Assembly: GCA_027574665.1 (NCBI GenBank)
Contig: CM050654.1
Location: forward strand, 11,092,142-11,156,141
Direction: 5' to 3'
Source of the DNA: Rhynochetos jubatus
Taxonomy: Eukaryota > Chordata > Aves > Eurypygiformes > Rhynochetidae
Length of the DNA stretch: 64,000 nt
In this document: in pieces, positions 39,792-49,655 of the stretch
Layout of the letters: the number at the start of each line of letters is the position of its first letter
How positions within the stretch are numbered: the first letter of the stretch is position 1
Program-made: the position numbers and the translations under genes
The notes under the pieces: model-generated
Seen by the model: only the letters and a program-made list of their open reading frames with translations
Told to the model about the DNA's origin: nothing
Database searches by the model: none

Positions 39792-40184
39792 CTGAAAGAT
39801 GAGCACCTTGAAGCGGTCCCGCCGGAGCAGCTGGGCGTGGTGCTGCTCCAGGCGTCGGACCTGGTCGCATTGCCTCTCCAGCCTCTCCCGCACCACTCGG
39901 GTATGGGCGCACACCTTCCGCGATTTCTCCAGCAGCTTCTCCACCGCTTCCCCCGTCGCCCCGTGACTGCGGCACAGTTTCCCCAGGTCCCCCTGAATAC
40001 CCTTCACCGCCCCTTCCAAACCCCGTTGCCTCTGTTCCATCTGCCGCTGTTGTCCTTCCACTGCTTCCAGCATGGATACCAGTTTCTCCAGCAAGGCCAG
40101 GACGGTCAGGGCGTTCACTTGCCCCCCGACCGTCTCCGACGGCGGGAGCGGAGGTACCGCGCTGCCTCCCGCCGCCTCCCCCAT
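39792..40184 (-). CDS. CAVIN2: CAVIN2 exon 1 (residues 1-131)
   Basis: First coding exon of caveolae-associated protein 2. The ATG at 40184 is in a strong Kozak context (GCAGCCATGG on the minus strand). Residues 1-22 form a short Pro/Gly-rich disordered N-terminus. About 23-125 is the HR1 coiled coil used for cavin trimer formation: VNALTVLALLEKLVSMLEAV, a Gln-rich heptad stretch, then SRKVCAHTRVVRERLERQC. The exon closes with the family signature RFKVLIFQ and a GTGAGA donor, CAG|GTGAGA. The disordered N-terminus is about 20-25 residues shorter than in mammals. That largely explains the total of 394 residues against 425 in human. Reading through the donor gives a longer open frame (to 39606), but those residues have no cavin character. 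A minor uncertainty is use of an upstream start, which I consider unlikely because the upstream frame is GC-rich palindromic sequence. Confidence 0.95.
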
Positions 40185-40250
40185 GGCTGCACCGGGATGG
40201 GACGGCGGATGCCGGAGCCGCTCTTAAGGGTTGAGCCTTCCCCCTCCCTC
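40185..40250 (-). promoter_or_regulatory. CAVIN2: CAVIN2 5' UTR / promoter-proximal segment
   Basis: This short segment lies between the ATG and the palindrome and is part of a CpG-rich stretch from about 39750 to 40350 typical of a CpG-island promoter. The transcription start cannot be fixed by reading. A CCTTAAGAGCGG element lies about 40 bp before the ATG, but it is too close to be a TATA box for a normal leader. Confidence 0.45.
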
Positions 40251-40347
40251 GGGGAGGCACCGGGGGACCGGCCACACGCCCGGCCCGCCCCGGGCGGTCA
40301 CCGCCCGGGGCGGGCCGGGCGAGTGGCCGGTCCCCCGGTGCCTCCCC
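40251..40347. repeat. 97-bp near-perfect GC-rich palindrome
   Basis: Arms of 48 bp (40251-40298 and 40300-40347) are reverse complements with one mismatch (A opposite A at 40276/40322) around a single central C at 40299. The arms are about 80% GC, starting GGGGAGGCACCGGGGGACC. Each arm carries several GC-box-like and GGCCCGCCCC words, so potential Sp-family sites are mirrored. It lies 67 bp upstream of the CAVIN2 ATG. It could be a real cruciform/hairpin in the promoter or 5' leader, or a fold-back assembly artefact. Confidence 0.95.
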
Positions 40348-40935
40348 CATCCAGTATCACACCACCCCTTCCTTTGAAAAAAACCAAAAGCAAGGGGTGT
40401 ATTCTCACCCCACACTTGGCCAAACGCAAGAGTCGCCTCCTCGCAAAGCATCAGTAGATGGCAGGAGATACCAGGCAATACGGCTGGGGATGGGAGGAGA
40501 ACTGCCGGCTGCTGGAGAAAGGTAATGGTGGTCCGGGAGAGTTTTGGGGGTGTGGATTGGGGTTAAACTAATCGTAATATCCAACCTTAAAAATAAAAGT
40601 GAAATTATTGCTATAACCAATATGAATTTTCTAGCTATGATCACGTATTAATATGTGATAGCAATATATAACAGTATATTAGTATAGTTCTTGTGTAATA
40701 TTAATATAATGATAATTAGGTATAATTGTCATAGTAATTAAGGTACTTACAGTATATTCACACGTGGTGAATCAAATTTCCCGGCACTTCTTCCTCTAAG
40801 TAAGACCCTCATGCAATGCTAGACTGGGTTTTTTTACACAGTAATTTAAATCCTCATCCACCTCCTTATTATGATTATTATTATGGGTTTTATTATTTTT
40901 AATAAGTTAATTAATAATAATGTAGATTATGATAA
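40348..40935. other. AT-rich spacer between promoter and satellite
   Basis: After about 150 bp of ordinary sequence, 40560-40935 is very AT-rich, with many TAATA and ATTATT words. No gene is seen. It separates the CAVIN2 CpG-rich region from the satellite block. Confidence 0.6.
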
Positions 40936-41330
40936 TTCCACTCCATTTCTATGCACTTCACTTCTGTTCCCCATTCCATTCCACTTCATTTCTATTTCCC
41001 ACTTCACTTCTATTGTATTGTATGTCTTCTGTTCCCCATTCCACTTCACTTCTATTTCCTGATTCTATTGGATTCTCCCCCTGCCCCTTCCCTTCATTCC
41101 ACTTCACCTGGATTCTGTTGGATTCCCCATTCTGTTCCCCTTCACTTCTATTTCCAGATTCTCTTGCATTCCCAATTCCATTCCACTTCAATTGGATTCT
41201 TCTGCTGGACTCTCCACATTGCATTCCCTGTCACGTCGAGGCAGTTCTGTTGGATTCTTATGGGATTCTTCTGCGGGACTCCCCATCCCGTTCCGCATCA
41301 CATTGAGGCAGTTATCCTGGATCCTTGTTA
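40936..41330. repeat. Degenerate proximal edge of satellite block
   Basis: Irregular repeats of ATTCCACTTCACTTCTATTT-like words, grading into units with GATTCTTCTGCTGGACTCCCC. The units look like decayed relatives of the arrays further right. No open frame of interest. Confidence 0.75.
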
Positions 41331-43850
41331 GATTCTTGTTGGATCCTTGTTAGATCCATGTGCTGGACTCCCCATTCCATTCCCCGTCATGTCTAGGTGG
41401 TTCAGTTAGATCCTTGTTAGATCCATGTGCTGGACTCCCCATTCCATTCCCCGTCATGTCTAGGCGGTTCAGTTAGATCCTTGTTAGATCCATGTGCTGG
41501 ACTCCCCATTCCATTCCCTGTCACGTCTAGGCGGTTCAGTTAGATCCTTGTTAGATCCATGTGCTGGACTCCCCATTCCATTCCCCGTCACGTCTAGGCG
41601 GTTCTGTTAGATCCTTGTGCTGGACTCCCTGTCACATCTAGGCGGTTCTGATAGATCCTTCTTAGACCCTTGTGCTGGTCTCCCCGTCCCATTGCCCGTC
41701 ACTTCTAGGCGGTTCTGTTAGACCCTTGTGCTGGACTCCCGGTCAGGTCTAGGTGGTTCTGTTAGACCCTTGTTAGACCCTTGTGCTGGACTCCCCGTCA
41801 GGTCTAGGCGGTTCTCTTAGACCCTTGTGCTGGACTCCCTGTCAAGTCTAGGCGGTTCTCTTAGACCCTTGTTAGACCCTTGTGCTGGACTCCCCGTCCC
41901 CTTCCCCCTCACGTCTAGGCGGTTCTCTTAGACCCTTGTGCTGGACTCCCCGTCACGTCTAGGCGGTTCTCTTAGACCCTTGTGCTGGACTCCCCGTCAC
42001 GTCTAGGCGGTTCTGTTAGACCCTTGTGCTGGACTCCCTGTCAAGTCTAGGTGGTTCTCTTAGACCCTTGTTAGATCCTTGTGCTGGACTCCCCGTCCCC
42101 TTCCCCGTCACGTCTAGGCGGTTCTGTTAGACCCTTGTCCTGGACTCCCCGTCACGTCTAGGCGGTTCTGTTAGACCCTTGTTAGACCCTTGTGCTGGTC
42201 TCCCCGTCCCATTGCCCGTCATGTCTAGACGGTTCTGTTAGACCCTTGTGCTAGACTCCCCGTCACGTCTAGGCGGTTCTCTTAGACCCTTGTTAGACCC
42301 TTGTGCTGGACTCCCCGTCCCCTTCCCCGTCACGTCTAGGCGGTTCTGTTAGACCCTTGTGCTGGACTCCCCGTCAGGTCTAGGCGGTTCTGATAGATCC
42401 TTCTTAGACCCTTGTGCTGGTCTCCCCGTCCCATTGCCCGTCATGTCTAGACGGTTCTGTTAGACCCTTGTGCTAGACTCCCCATCACGTCTAGGCGGTT
42501 CTGTTAGACCCTTGTTAGACCCTTGTGCTGGACTCCCCGTCCCATTGCCCGTCACGTCTAGGCGGTTCTCTTAGACCCTTGTTAGACCCTTGTGCTGGAC
42601 TCCCCGTCCCCTTCCCCGTCACGTCTAGGCGGTTCTGTTAGACCCTTGTGCTGGACTCGCCGTCACGTCTAGGCGGTTCTGATAGATCCTTCTTAGACCC
42701 TTGTGCTGGTCTCCCCGTCCCATTCCCCGTCTCGTCTAGGTGGTTCTCTTGGATCCTTCTTGGATCCGTGTGCTGGACTCCCCGTCCCATTCCCCGTCTC
42801 GTCTAGGTGGTTCTCTTGGATCCTCCTTGGATCTGTGTGCTGGACTCCCCGTCCCATTCCCTGTCTCGTCTAGGTGGTTCTCTTGGATCCTTCTTGGATC
42901 CGTGTGCTGGACTCCCCGTCCCATTCCCTGTCTCGTCTAGGTGGTTCTCTTGGATCCTTCTTGGATCCGTGTGCTGGACTCCCCGTTCCATTCCCCGTCT
43001 CGTCTAGGTGGTTCTCTTGGATCCTTCTTGGATCCGTGTGCTGGACTCCCCGTTCCATTCCCCGTCTCGTCTAGGTGGTTCTCTTGGATCCTTGTTGGAT
43101 CCTTGTTGGATCCTTGTTGGATCCTTGTTGGATCCTTGTTGGATCCTTGTTAGATCCTTGTTGGATCCTTGTTAGATCCTTGTTAGATCCTTGTTAGATC
43201 CTTGTTAGATCCTTGTTAGATCCTTGTTAGATCCTTGTTAGATCCTTGTTAGATCCTTGTTAGATCCTTGTTAGATCCTTGTGCTAGACTCCCCGTCCCA
43301 TTCCCCGTCATGTCTACGTGGTTTTGTTAGATCCTTGTTAGATCCTTGTGCTAGACTCCCCGTCCCATTCCCCGTCATGTCTACGTGGTTTTGTTAGATC
43401 CTTGTTAGATCCTTGTGCTAGACTCCCCGTCCCATTCCCCGTCATGTCTACGTGGTTTTGTTAGATCCTTGTTAGATCCTTGTGCTAGACTCCCCGTCCC
43501 ATTCCCCGTCATGTCTACGTGGTTTTGTTAGATCCTTGTTAGATCCTTCTTAGATCCCTCTTAGATCCATGTGCTGGACTCCCCATTCCATTGCCGGTCA
43601 CGTCTAGGTGGTTCTCTTAGATCCTTGTTAGATCCTTGTGCTGGACTCCCCGTCCCATTGCCTGTCACGTCTAGGTGGTTCTCTTAGGTCCTTCTTGGAT
43701 CCTTGTGCTGGACTCCCCGTCCCACGTCCCATTCCCTGCCACGTCTAGGAGCTTCTGTTAGATTTTTTTTTTTTTTTTTTTTTTTAGATTCTTCTTAAAT
43801 TCTTTTGCTGAACTCCCTGTCCCATTCCTGGTCTAGTCGAGGTGGTCCTC
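41331..43850. repeat. Minisatellite array B: anchor plus TTAGAYCCTTG words
   Basis: Units contain an anchor (GTGCTGGACTCCCCGTCCC, then an AYGTCTAGGYGGTTCT segment) alternating with one or more copies of the 11-mer TTAGAYCCTTG. Many units lack the middle CATTCCCCGTC part, so lengths vary. At 42725-43080 the period is a steady 67 bp, as it is for four copies with CTACGTGGTTTTG at 43311-43560. Between them, about 43085-43280, the 11-mer alone (TTGGATCCTTG, then TTAGATCCTTG) is repeated about 18 times. A run of 23 T lies at 43763-43785. Short open frames here are repeat artefacts. Confidence 0.92.
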
Positions 43851-45790
43851 TTTTAGATTCCTCTTAGATTCCTCTTAGATTCCTCTTAGATTCCTCTTAG
43901 ATTCCTCTTAGATTCCTCTTAGATTCCTCTTAGATTCCTCTTAGATTCCTCTTAGATTCCTCTTAGATTCCTCTTAGATTCCTCTTAGATTCCTCTTAGA
44001 TTCCTCTTAGATTCCTCTTAGATTCCTCTTAGATTCCTCTTAGATTCCTCTTAGATTCCTCTTAGATTCCTCTTAGATTCCTCTTAGATTCCTCTTAGAT
44101 TCCTCTTAGATTCCTCTTAGATTCCTCTTAGATTCCTCTTAGATTCCTCTTAGATTCCTCTTAGATTCCTCTTAGATTCCTCTTAGATTCCTCTTAGATT
44201 CCTCTTAGATTCCTCTTAGATTCCTCTTAGATTCCTCTTAGATTCCTCTTAGATTCCTCTTAGATTCCTCTTAGATTCCTCTTAGATTCCTCTTAGATTC
44301 CTCTTAGATTCCTCTTAGATTCCTCTTAGATTCCTCTTAGATTCCTCTTAGATTCCTCTTAGATTCCTCTTAGATTCCTCTTAGATTCCTCTTAGATTCC
44401 TCTTAGATTCCTCTTAGATTCCTCTTAGATTCCTCTTAGATTCCTCTTAGATTCCTCTTAGATTCCTCTTAGATTCCTCTTAGATTCCTCTTAGATTCCT
44501 CTTAGATTCCTCTTAGATTCCTCTTAGATTCCTCTTAGATTCCTCTTAGATTCCTCTTAGATTCCTCTTAGATTCCTCTTAGATTCCTCTTAGATTCCTC
44601 TTAGATTCCTCTTAGATTCCTCTTAGATTCCTCTTAGATTCCTCTTAGATTCCTCTTAGATTCCTCTTAGATTCCTCTTAGATTCCTCTTAGATTCCTCT
44701 TAGATTCCTCTTAGATTCCTCTTAGATTCCTCTTAGATTCCTCTTAGATTCCTCTTAGATTCCTCTTAGATTCCTCTTAGATTCCTCTTAGATTCCTCTT
44801 AGATTCCTCTTAGATTCCTCTTAGATTCCTCTTAGATTCCTCTTAGATTCCTCTTAGATTCCTCTTAGATTCCTCTTAGATTCCTCTTAGATTCCTCTTA
44901 GATTCCTCTTAGATTCCTCTTAGATTCCTCTTAGATTCCTCTTAGATTCCTCTTAGATTCCTCTTAGATTCCTCTTAGATTCCTCTTAGATTCCTCTTAG
45001 ATTCCTCTTAGATTCCTCTTAGATTCCTCTTAGATTCCTCTTAGATTCCTCTTAGATTCCTCTTAGATTCCTCTTAGATTCCTCTTAGATTCCTCTTAGA
45101 TTCCTCTTAGATTCCTCTTAGATTCCTCTTAGATTCCTCTTAGATTCCTCTTAGATTCCTCTTAGATTCCTCTTAGATTCCTCTTAGATTCCTCTTAGAT
45201 TCCTCTTAGATTCCTCTTAGATTCCTCTTAGATTCCTCTTAGATTCCTCTTAGATTCCTCTTAGATTCCTCTTAGATTCCTCTTAGATTCCTCTTAGATT
45301 CCTCTTAGATTCCTCTTAGATTCCTCTTAGATTCCTCTTAGATTCCTCTTAGATTCCTCTTAGATTCCTCTTAGATTCCTCTTAGATTCCTCTTAGATTC
45401 CTCTTAGATTCCTCTTAGATTCCTCTTAGATTCCTCTTAGATTCCTCTTAGATTCCTCTTAGATTCCTCTTAGATTCCTCTTAGATTCCTCTTAGATTCC
45501 TCTTAGATTCCTCTTAGATTCCTCTTAGATTCCTCTTAGATTCCTCTTAGATTCCTCTTAGATTCCTCTTAGATTCCTCTTAGATTCCTCTTAGATTCCT
45601 CTTAGATTCCTCTTAGATTCCTCTTAGATTCCTCTTAGATTCCTCTTAGATTCCTCTTAGATTCCTCTTAGATTCCTCTTAGATTCCTCTTAGATTCCTC
45701 TTAGATTCCTCTTAGATTCCTCTTAGATTCCTCTTAGATTCCTCTTAGATTCCTCTTAGATTCCTCTTAGATTCCTCTTAGATTCCTCTT
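43851..45790. repeat. Homogeneous 11-bp satellite array C
   Basis: About 176 head-to-tail copies of TTAGATTCCTC with no variant noticed over roughly 1.94 kb. The left edge grows out of an anchor at about 43805-43850, and the right edge ends in CTGGACTCCCC of the next anchor. The unit is a one-to-three base variant of array B's 11-mer. The plus strand is pyrimidine-rich. Confidence 0.97.
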
Positions 45791-45934
45791 CTGGACTCCC
45801 CGACCGATTCCTCGTTACGTCGAGGCAATTCATACTGGGGTTGTATTGGATTCTTCTTGGGTTCTCTACTGAGTTCTTCTGCTGGACTCCGTGTGTCATC
45901 CCTCGTTACGTCATGGCGGTTCTGTTAGGTTCTA
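45791..45934. repeat. Anchor-type units between array C and provirus
   Basis: Two or three diverged anchor units (CTGGACTCCCCGACC, TTACGTCGAGGC, TTCTGCTGGACTCC, GGCGGTTCTGTTAGG) lead up to the proviral 5' end. The last five bases, TTCTA at 45930-45934, form the left copy of the provirus target duplication. Confidence 0.8.
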
Positions 45935-46663
45935 CGTGCTGGGTTCAGTCAGGAAAGGCTTAACTCCCTTCACTGTGGTTGCTAGGAAGCTGTGTTCCTG
46001 GACGCTGAGAGAAGGTCTCGGCTGGCGCTGGGCCTGTACAGAATTCAAGGTCTTTCTCCGCTTCTGATACTGCAGCTGAGCCAAACTGACCGAGGAAGTA
46101 TTTCATTCCATAGCATGTCATGTTCCGGGTCTTGGGTGGGAAGGGGTCCGGTAGCCATTACTCTCCTTTCCTCCCTTGTTCGCTTACTCCCGGGCACTTG
46201 CTCTCCCTCCCTGCGTTAGCTGCTTTGCTGACTCCTGTGCTGGCTCGTTCGTGAGGGAGTCGGTGAGTTGTTTAGAGTTCCTGGCCGCGCGATCGCTGAT
46301 AGGGTTTGCTCAGAATCTGCTGCGTTATGGCTCGGGCTGCGGCTCTCGGGCCGCAATAACTGTCAGGCTGTGGTTCTTGGGCTGTCTGGGTCTGACTGTC
46401 ACAACTCAGCATCTGGGTGTGCATTGGATGGTGAGAAATTGTATCATATTGTATCGTATGTTTTATTTTCTACTATTTTAATTATTTATTAGTAGTAGTA
46501 TGTGTATATATTGATTTAGAATTAATTAGTAAATAGTTCTTATCTGAATTTTACGAGCTTCCTTATTTCTTTTTCCTCCAACTCTTCCCCTCCACTGGAG
46601 GAGGGGAGGGGGATTTGTGAGAGCAGCTTCATGGCATTTTGCTAGCTGGAGTAAACCACGACA
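45935..46663 (+). repeat. 5' LTR of provirus (729 bp)
   Basis: It starts CGTGCTGGGTTCAG (expected TG is CG here) and ends GTAAACCACGACA. It has the same length as the 3' LTR and about seven base differences from it. An AT-rich segment at about 46440-46560 precedes a GGAGGAGGGGAGGGGG tract. Frames of 75-101 codons inside the LTR occur identically in the 3' LTR and are not genes. Confidence 0.95.
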
Positions 46664-46671
46664 GTCCTTCT

Positions 46672-46689
46672 TGGCACCCAGTGTGGGGC
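46672..46689 (+). other. Primer binding site, lysine-tRNA-like
   Basis: TGGCACCCAGTGTGGGGC lies 8 bp after the 5' LTR. It differs at three positions from the site complementary to the 3' end of tRNA-Lys (the Lys-1,2 type used by several beta-like retroviruses). A minus-strand DNA primer tRNA would bind here. Confidence 0.75.
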
Positions 46690-46752
46690 TCCAAGGACTG
46701 AGATAAACCCAGATCTGAATACTGTGTGATAAAGCAGACTGTGTGATAAGTA

Positions 46753-47079
46753 TTGGTTACACAGACGTTGTGGTGGTTGGTCAGCACGTTAAGTTCTTGG
46801 ATCTTTAAGCTGCTGATAGAACGGTGGGATTTACTGCCTTGGGTGCTCCTTATGATACTGATCATGTGTGCTCTGACCAGACTGAAGAGTCTGATTTGGC
46901 TGGTCTGTATACTGCTGGTTTGGGGAGTAACCCTGTATCTATATGCAGTACTGGCAGCGTTAACATGTTTCATGTGTCATCTCATGGGGACTTTCACTAA
47001 TTACACCTTTTCCCTTTTCTCTTCTGGGACACAGCCTGTAGAGGAGAAATTATTTAGTGGGTTGGATGTGAAGGAATGA
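46753..47079 (+). CDS. Unbroken hydrophobic ORF in proviral leader
   Basis: A 108-codon ATG-initiated frame lies between the primer binding site and the gag relic. I do not recognise the product. It has two to three strongly hydrophobic segments (about residues 27-40, WDLLPWVLLMILIMCAL region, and about 47-75, rich in Leu/Val/Trp/Cys), separated by a short basic-polar loop, and a polar acidic C-terminus. It looks like a small membrane protein. Its frame is intact while gag and pol downstream are broken. It could be an accessory leader protein, the start of a Gag-leader variant, or chance in a T-rich sequence. Translation is not shown. Confidence 0.4.
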   Translation: MVTQTLWWLVSTLSSWIFKLLIERWDLLPWVLLMILIMCALTRLKSLIWLVCILLVWGVTLYLYAVLAALTCFMCHLMGTFTNYTFSLFSSGTQPVEEKLFSGLDVKE

Positions 47080-47203
47080 TTCAGTTGGGTGGATGTGGAA
47101 ATTATTCCAATTTTCCCCCTCTTCTCTTTTGTCAAAGGCACAACTGTATGAGTATTTTGGAAATTTTTCATGATCTTGGGGTGACCTATGGCTGAGGCTC
47201 AGC

Positions 47204-48600
47204 TTGTTTCTGAATGTTACTGTGTTCTTTTGTACAGTTAAAGAAACGTTTTGGAATACTGCCCCATCTGCTACCGGTGCTTGGGGAAGAGGCAGGCCCT
47301 GTGTGCTGGCTTCGTCCCCCATGGCTACATCACCATTCACAAGCCTCTCGATGGACACTGCAGCCACTGCACCCCCTGCGCCAACTCCACCCCCAGGGCA
47401 ACATCAGCTGTTCTTGATGGACACTGCAGCTCCACCTCCCAGTGTGGTTCCGCCTCCCACAACAGCTCTACACACGGCAGGGTGCAATGCGGCCGTGCAG
47501 ACCGCTGTGTGGTACTGTCAGTGTCAACCAGCACCAGTGTTAGTTGCCCCAGTACAGAAAAAGAAATGGAAACATAAAGCAGGCCATCTGGTACAGGAGG
47601 AGGAGGACACAGCAGGGCCGTCCCGAAGGACAGTCGCAGAGACAGGATGATGGTGACAATGGTGTGACGCAGATGTAACCATTCGATCTTTAGCCTTGAA
47701 GGAGCTCTGGGATATCTGGAGAGACTGGCCGTCATCAAGGTGAACATATTATTACCTGGCTACTCCGCTGCTGGGATGATGGGGCCAGTAGCATTGAATT
47801 AGAGGGTAGAGAAGCCAAGCAGTTGGGGTCACTTGCCAGAGAGAGTGGCATTGACAGAGGAATTGGGAGGAAGACAAAAAATGTAAGCCTCTGGAGGCAG
47901 CTCCTGGAAAGTGTGAGGGAAAAGTACCCTTTTAAGGAAAGTGTGCCACATCACGTACACAAATGGACAACCATAGAGAAAGGTATCCAGTACCTGAGGG
48001 AGCTAGCTGTGCTACCGTTAGTTTATGGTGATGGGAAGAGGATAGATCCAGATAGAGTTAACTGCGTGCAACCCGTGTGGCAGAAATTAATGCAGAATGG
48101 ACCATCCTCGTTAGCTGCTGTATTGTCAATATTGACTTGGCAAAGGGATCTAGAACCAGTAGTGGAGGTGGTGGTTCAGCACTTCCGGGAATATGAGGAC
48201 ACTGTTTCTTCCCCCATGTGGGCCTGTGTCCCAGCTACAGAGGAACTGTCCGAGGAGTTTAAGCAATTCAGAAAGGAGATGTTCCAATCCCCACCTGCAC
48301 AAGCCAGTGTCTCAGCCATTAGGAGGAAGCGTTCCTTTCCTCAAAGAAAGGAATATAAAAGGTATCCATGAGGTCATACCCTGTGGTTTACCTACGTGAC
48401 CACGGAGAGGACACGAGGAAGTGGGATGGAAAACCTACCTCCCACCTAGAGGAACAAGTATGTGAACTGAAAGGGAAAAAACTCACAAGTAAGGACTCTT
48501 CCAAGAAAACTGTTGCTCCCGTAGCCAAACAGCAGCAGAGCAATAATCCGTTCCTCCAAGACATGAGTAACTGTGAATCAGGTCACTTTTAGAGGGGCCC
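47204..48600 (+). pseudogene. gag: gag relic
   Basis: Broken gag region of the provirus, recognised by place and by Gag-like character. A Pro/Ala/Thr-rich frame (47204-47650) matches the variable matrix-side region. A competing frame (47251-47577) has a Cys-rich start (CPICYRCLG), so the original frame there is uncertain. A helical, Trp-containing capsid-like part runs from about 47670, with a frameshift near 47730, to 48371 (182-codon frame from 47823). A further frame (48368-48592) carries a Lys/Gln-rich C-terminal part. I see no CCHC zinc knuckle. Several stops and frame changes make it non-functional. Confidence 0.7.
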
Positions 48601-48669
48601 TGCCTCTAGCCAGGTGGAGGAAAGGGACAACTGTGTTTATTGGACTGTGTGGATTTGATGGCCTGGCAC

Positions 48670-48910
48670 GTCAGAGCCACAGCAGTATAAGGCTCTATTG
48701 GACACGGGTGCACAGTGTACCCTCATGCCATCAAGCTATAAAGGGGTACAGCCCATCAGTGTTTCTGGTGTGAACGGGGGCTCTCAACAATTGACTGTGT
48801 TGGAGGCTGAAGTAAGCCTGACTGGGAAGGAGTGGCAAAAGCACCCCATTGTGACTGGTTCAGATACTCCGTGCATCCTTGGCATTAACTATCTTGAAAG
48901 GGCACTTTAA
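48670..48910 (+). pseudogene. pro: Retroviral aspartic protease relic
   Basis: The frame contains the retropepsin active-site signature LLDTGAQCTLMPS (about 48689-48730) and a C-terminal CILGINYLE block (48873-48899), equivalent to the conserved hydrophobic-Gly strand of retroviral proteases. It ends at a TAA at 48908. The reverse transcriptase begins in the +1 frame and overlaps its last codons. That may be decay or a remnant of programmed frameshifting. The upstream junction with gag is broken. Confidence 0.8.
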
Positions 48911-49655
48911 GGACCTGAAAGTGTACCGGTGGGCTTTTGGGATAGCTGCTCTAGAGACTGAGGAAATTGAGCAGCTGTCTGTCTTGCCTGGTCTCTCACA
49001 GGACCCTTCTGTTGTGGGATTGCTAAAGGTTGCAGGCCAACAGGTGCCAATTGCCACCACAACAGTGCACCGGCGACAGTATCGCACTAACAGAGACTCT
49101 TTGCTTCCCATCCAGAAGCTGATTCGTCAGCTGGAGAGCCAAGGGGTGATCAGCAAAACCCGCTCACCCTTTAACAGCCCCATCTGGCCAGTGCGTAAGT
49201 CTGAGTGGGAGTGGACACTAACAGTGGGGTACCATGGCCTGAATGAAGTCACGCCACCACTGAGTGCTGCCGTGCTGGACATGCTGGAACTCCAGTACGA
49301 GCTGGAGTCAAAGGCAGCCAAGTGGTACGCCACGATTGACATTGCTAATGCCTTTTTCTCCATTCCTTTGGCAGCAGAGTGCAGGCCACAGTTTGCTTTC
49401 ACCTGGAGGGGCATCCAATACACATGGAATCGGCTGCCCCAGGGGTGGAAGCACAGCCCTACCATCTGCCATGGACTGATCCAGACCGCACTGGAACAGG
49501 GTGCAGCGCCAGAGCATCTGCAATACATTGATGACATCATCGTATGGGGCGACACAGCTGATGAAGTTTTTGAGAAAGGGAAGAAAGTAATCCAAATCCT
49601 CCTGAAAGCTGTTTTTGCCATCAAGCAAAGTAAGGTCAGGAGATCCAGTTCTTAG
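48879..49655 (+). pseudogene. pol: Reverse transcriptase, N-terminal two-thirds
   Basis: An open stretch of 258 codons with the RT fingers and palm in order: a Gln-Leu-Glu-rich start to the fingers (LIRQLESQGVI), the segment SPFNSPIWPV, a catalytic-Asp region ATIDIANAFFSIPL, the LPQGWKHSPTICH block, and the active site YIDD (about 49525-49536; Ile in place of the usual Met or Val). It breaks at about 49635-49655, where a frameshift leads to a stop. There is no in-frame ATG; the first codon is TTG. The sequence upstream is continuous with protease in another frame. Confidence 0.92.

Noticed and set aside
39643..40350. 235-codon minus-strand frame overlapping CAVIN2 exon 1
   Set aside because: It is in another frame of the same exon and passes through the palindrome and past the splice donor; the cavin coiled coil is in the 40184 frame.
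39756..40457. 233-codon plus-strand frame opposite CAVIN2 exon 1
   Set aside because: It is a shadow of the GC-rich coding strand that runs on through the palindrome, with no recognisable domain.
41331..45790. Telomere-like repeats (TTAG-containing words)
   Set aside because: The words are TTAGAY-based 11-mers; no TTAGGG arrays occur.
45992..46492. Frames of 75, 101 and 74 codons repeated at 52927-53427 as a gene pair
   Set aside because: They are the same stretches of the two LTRs of one provirus.
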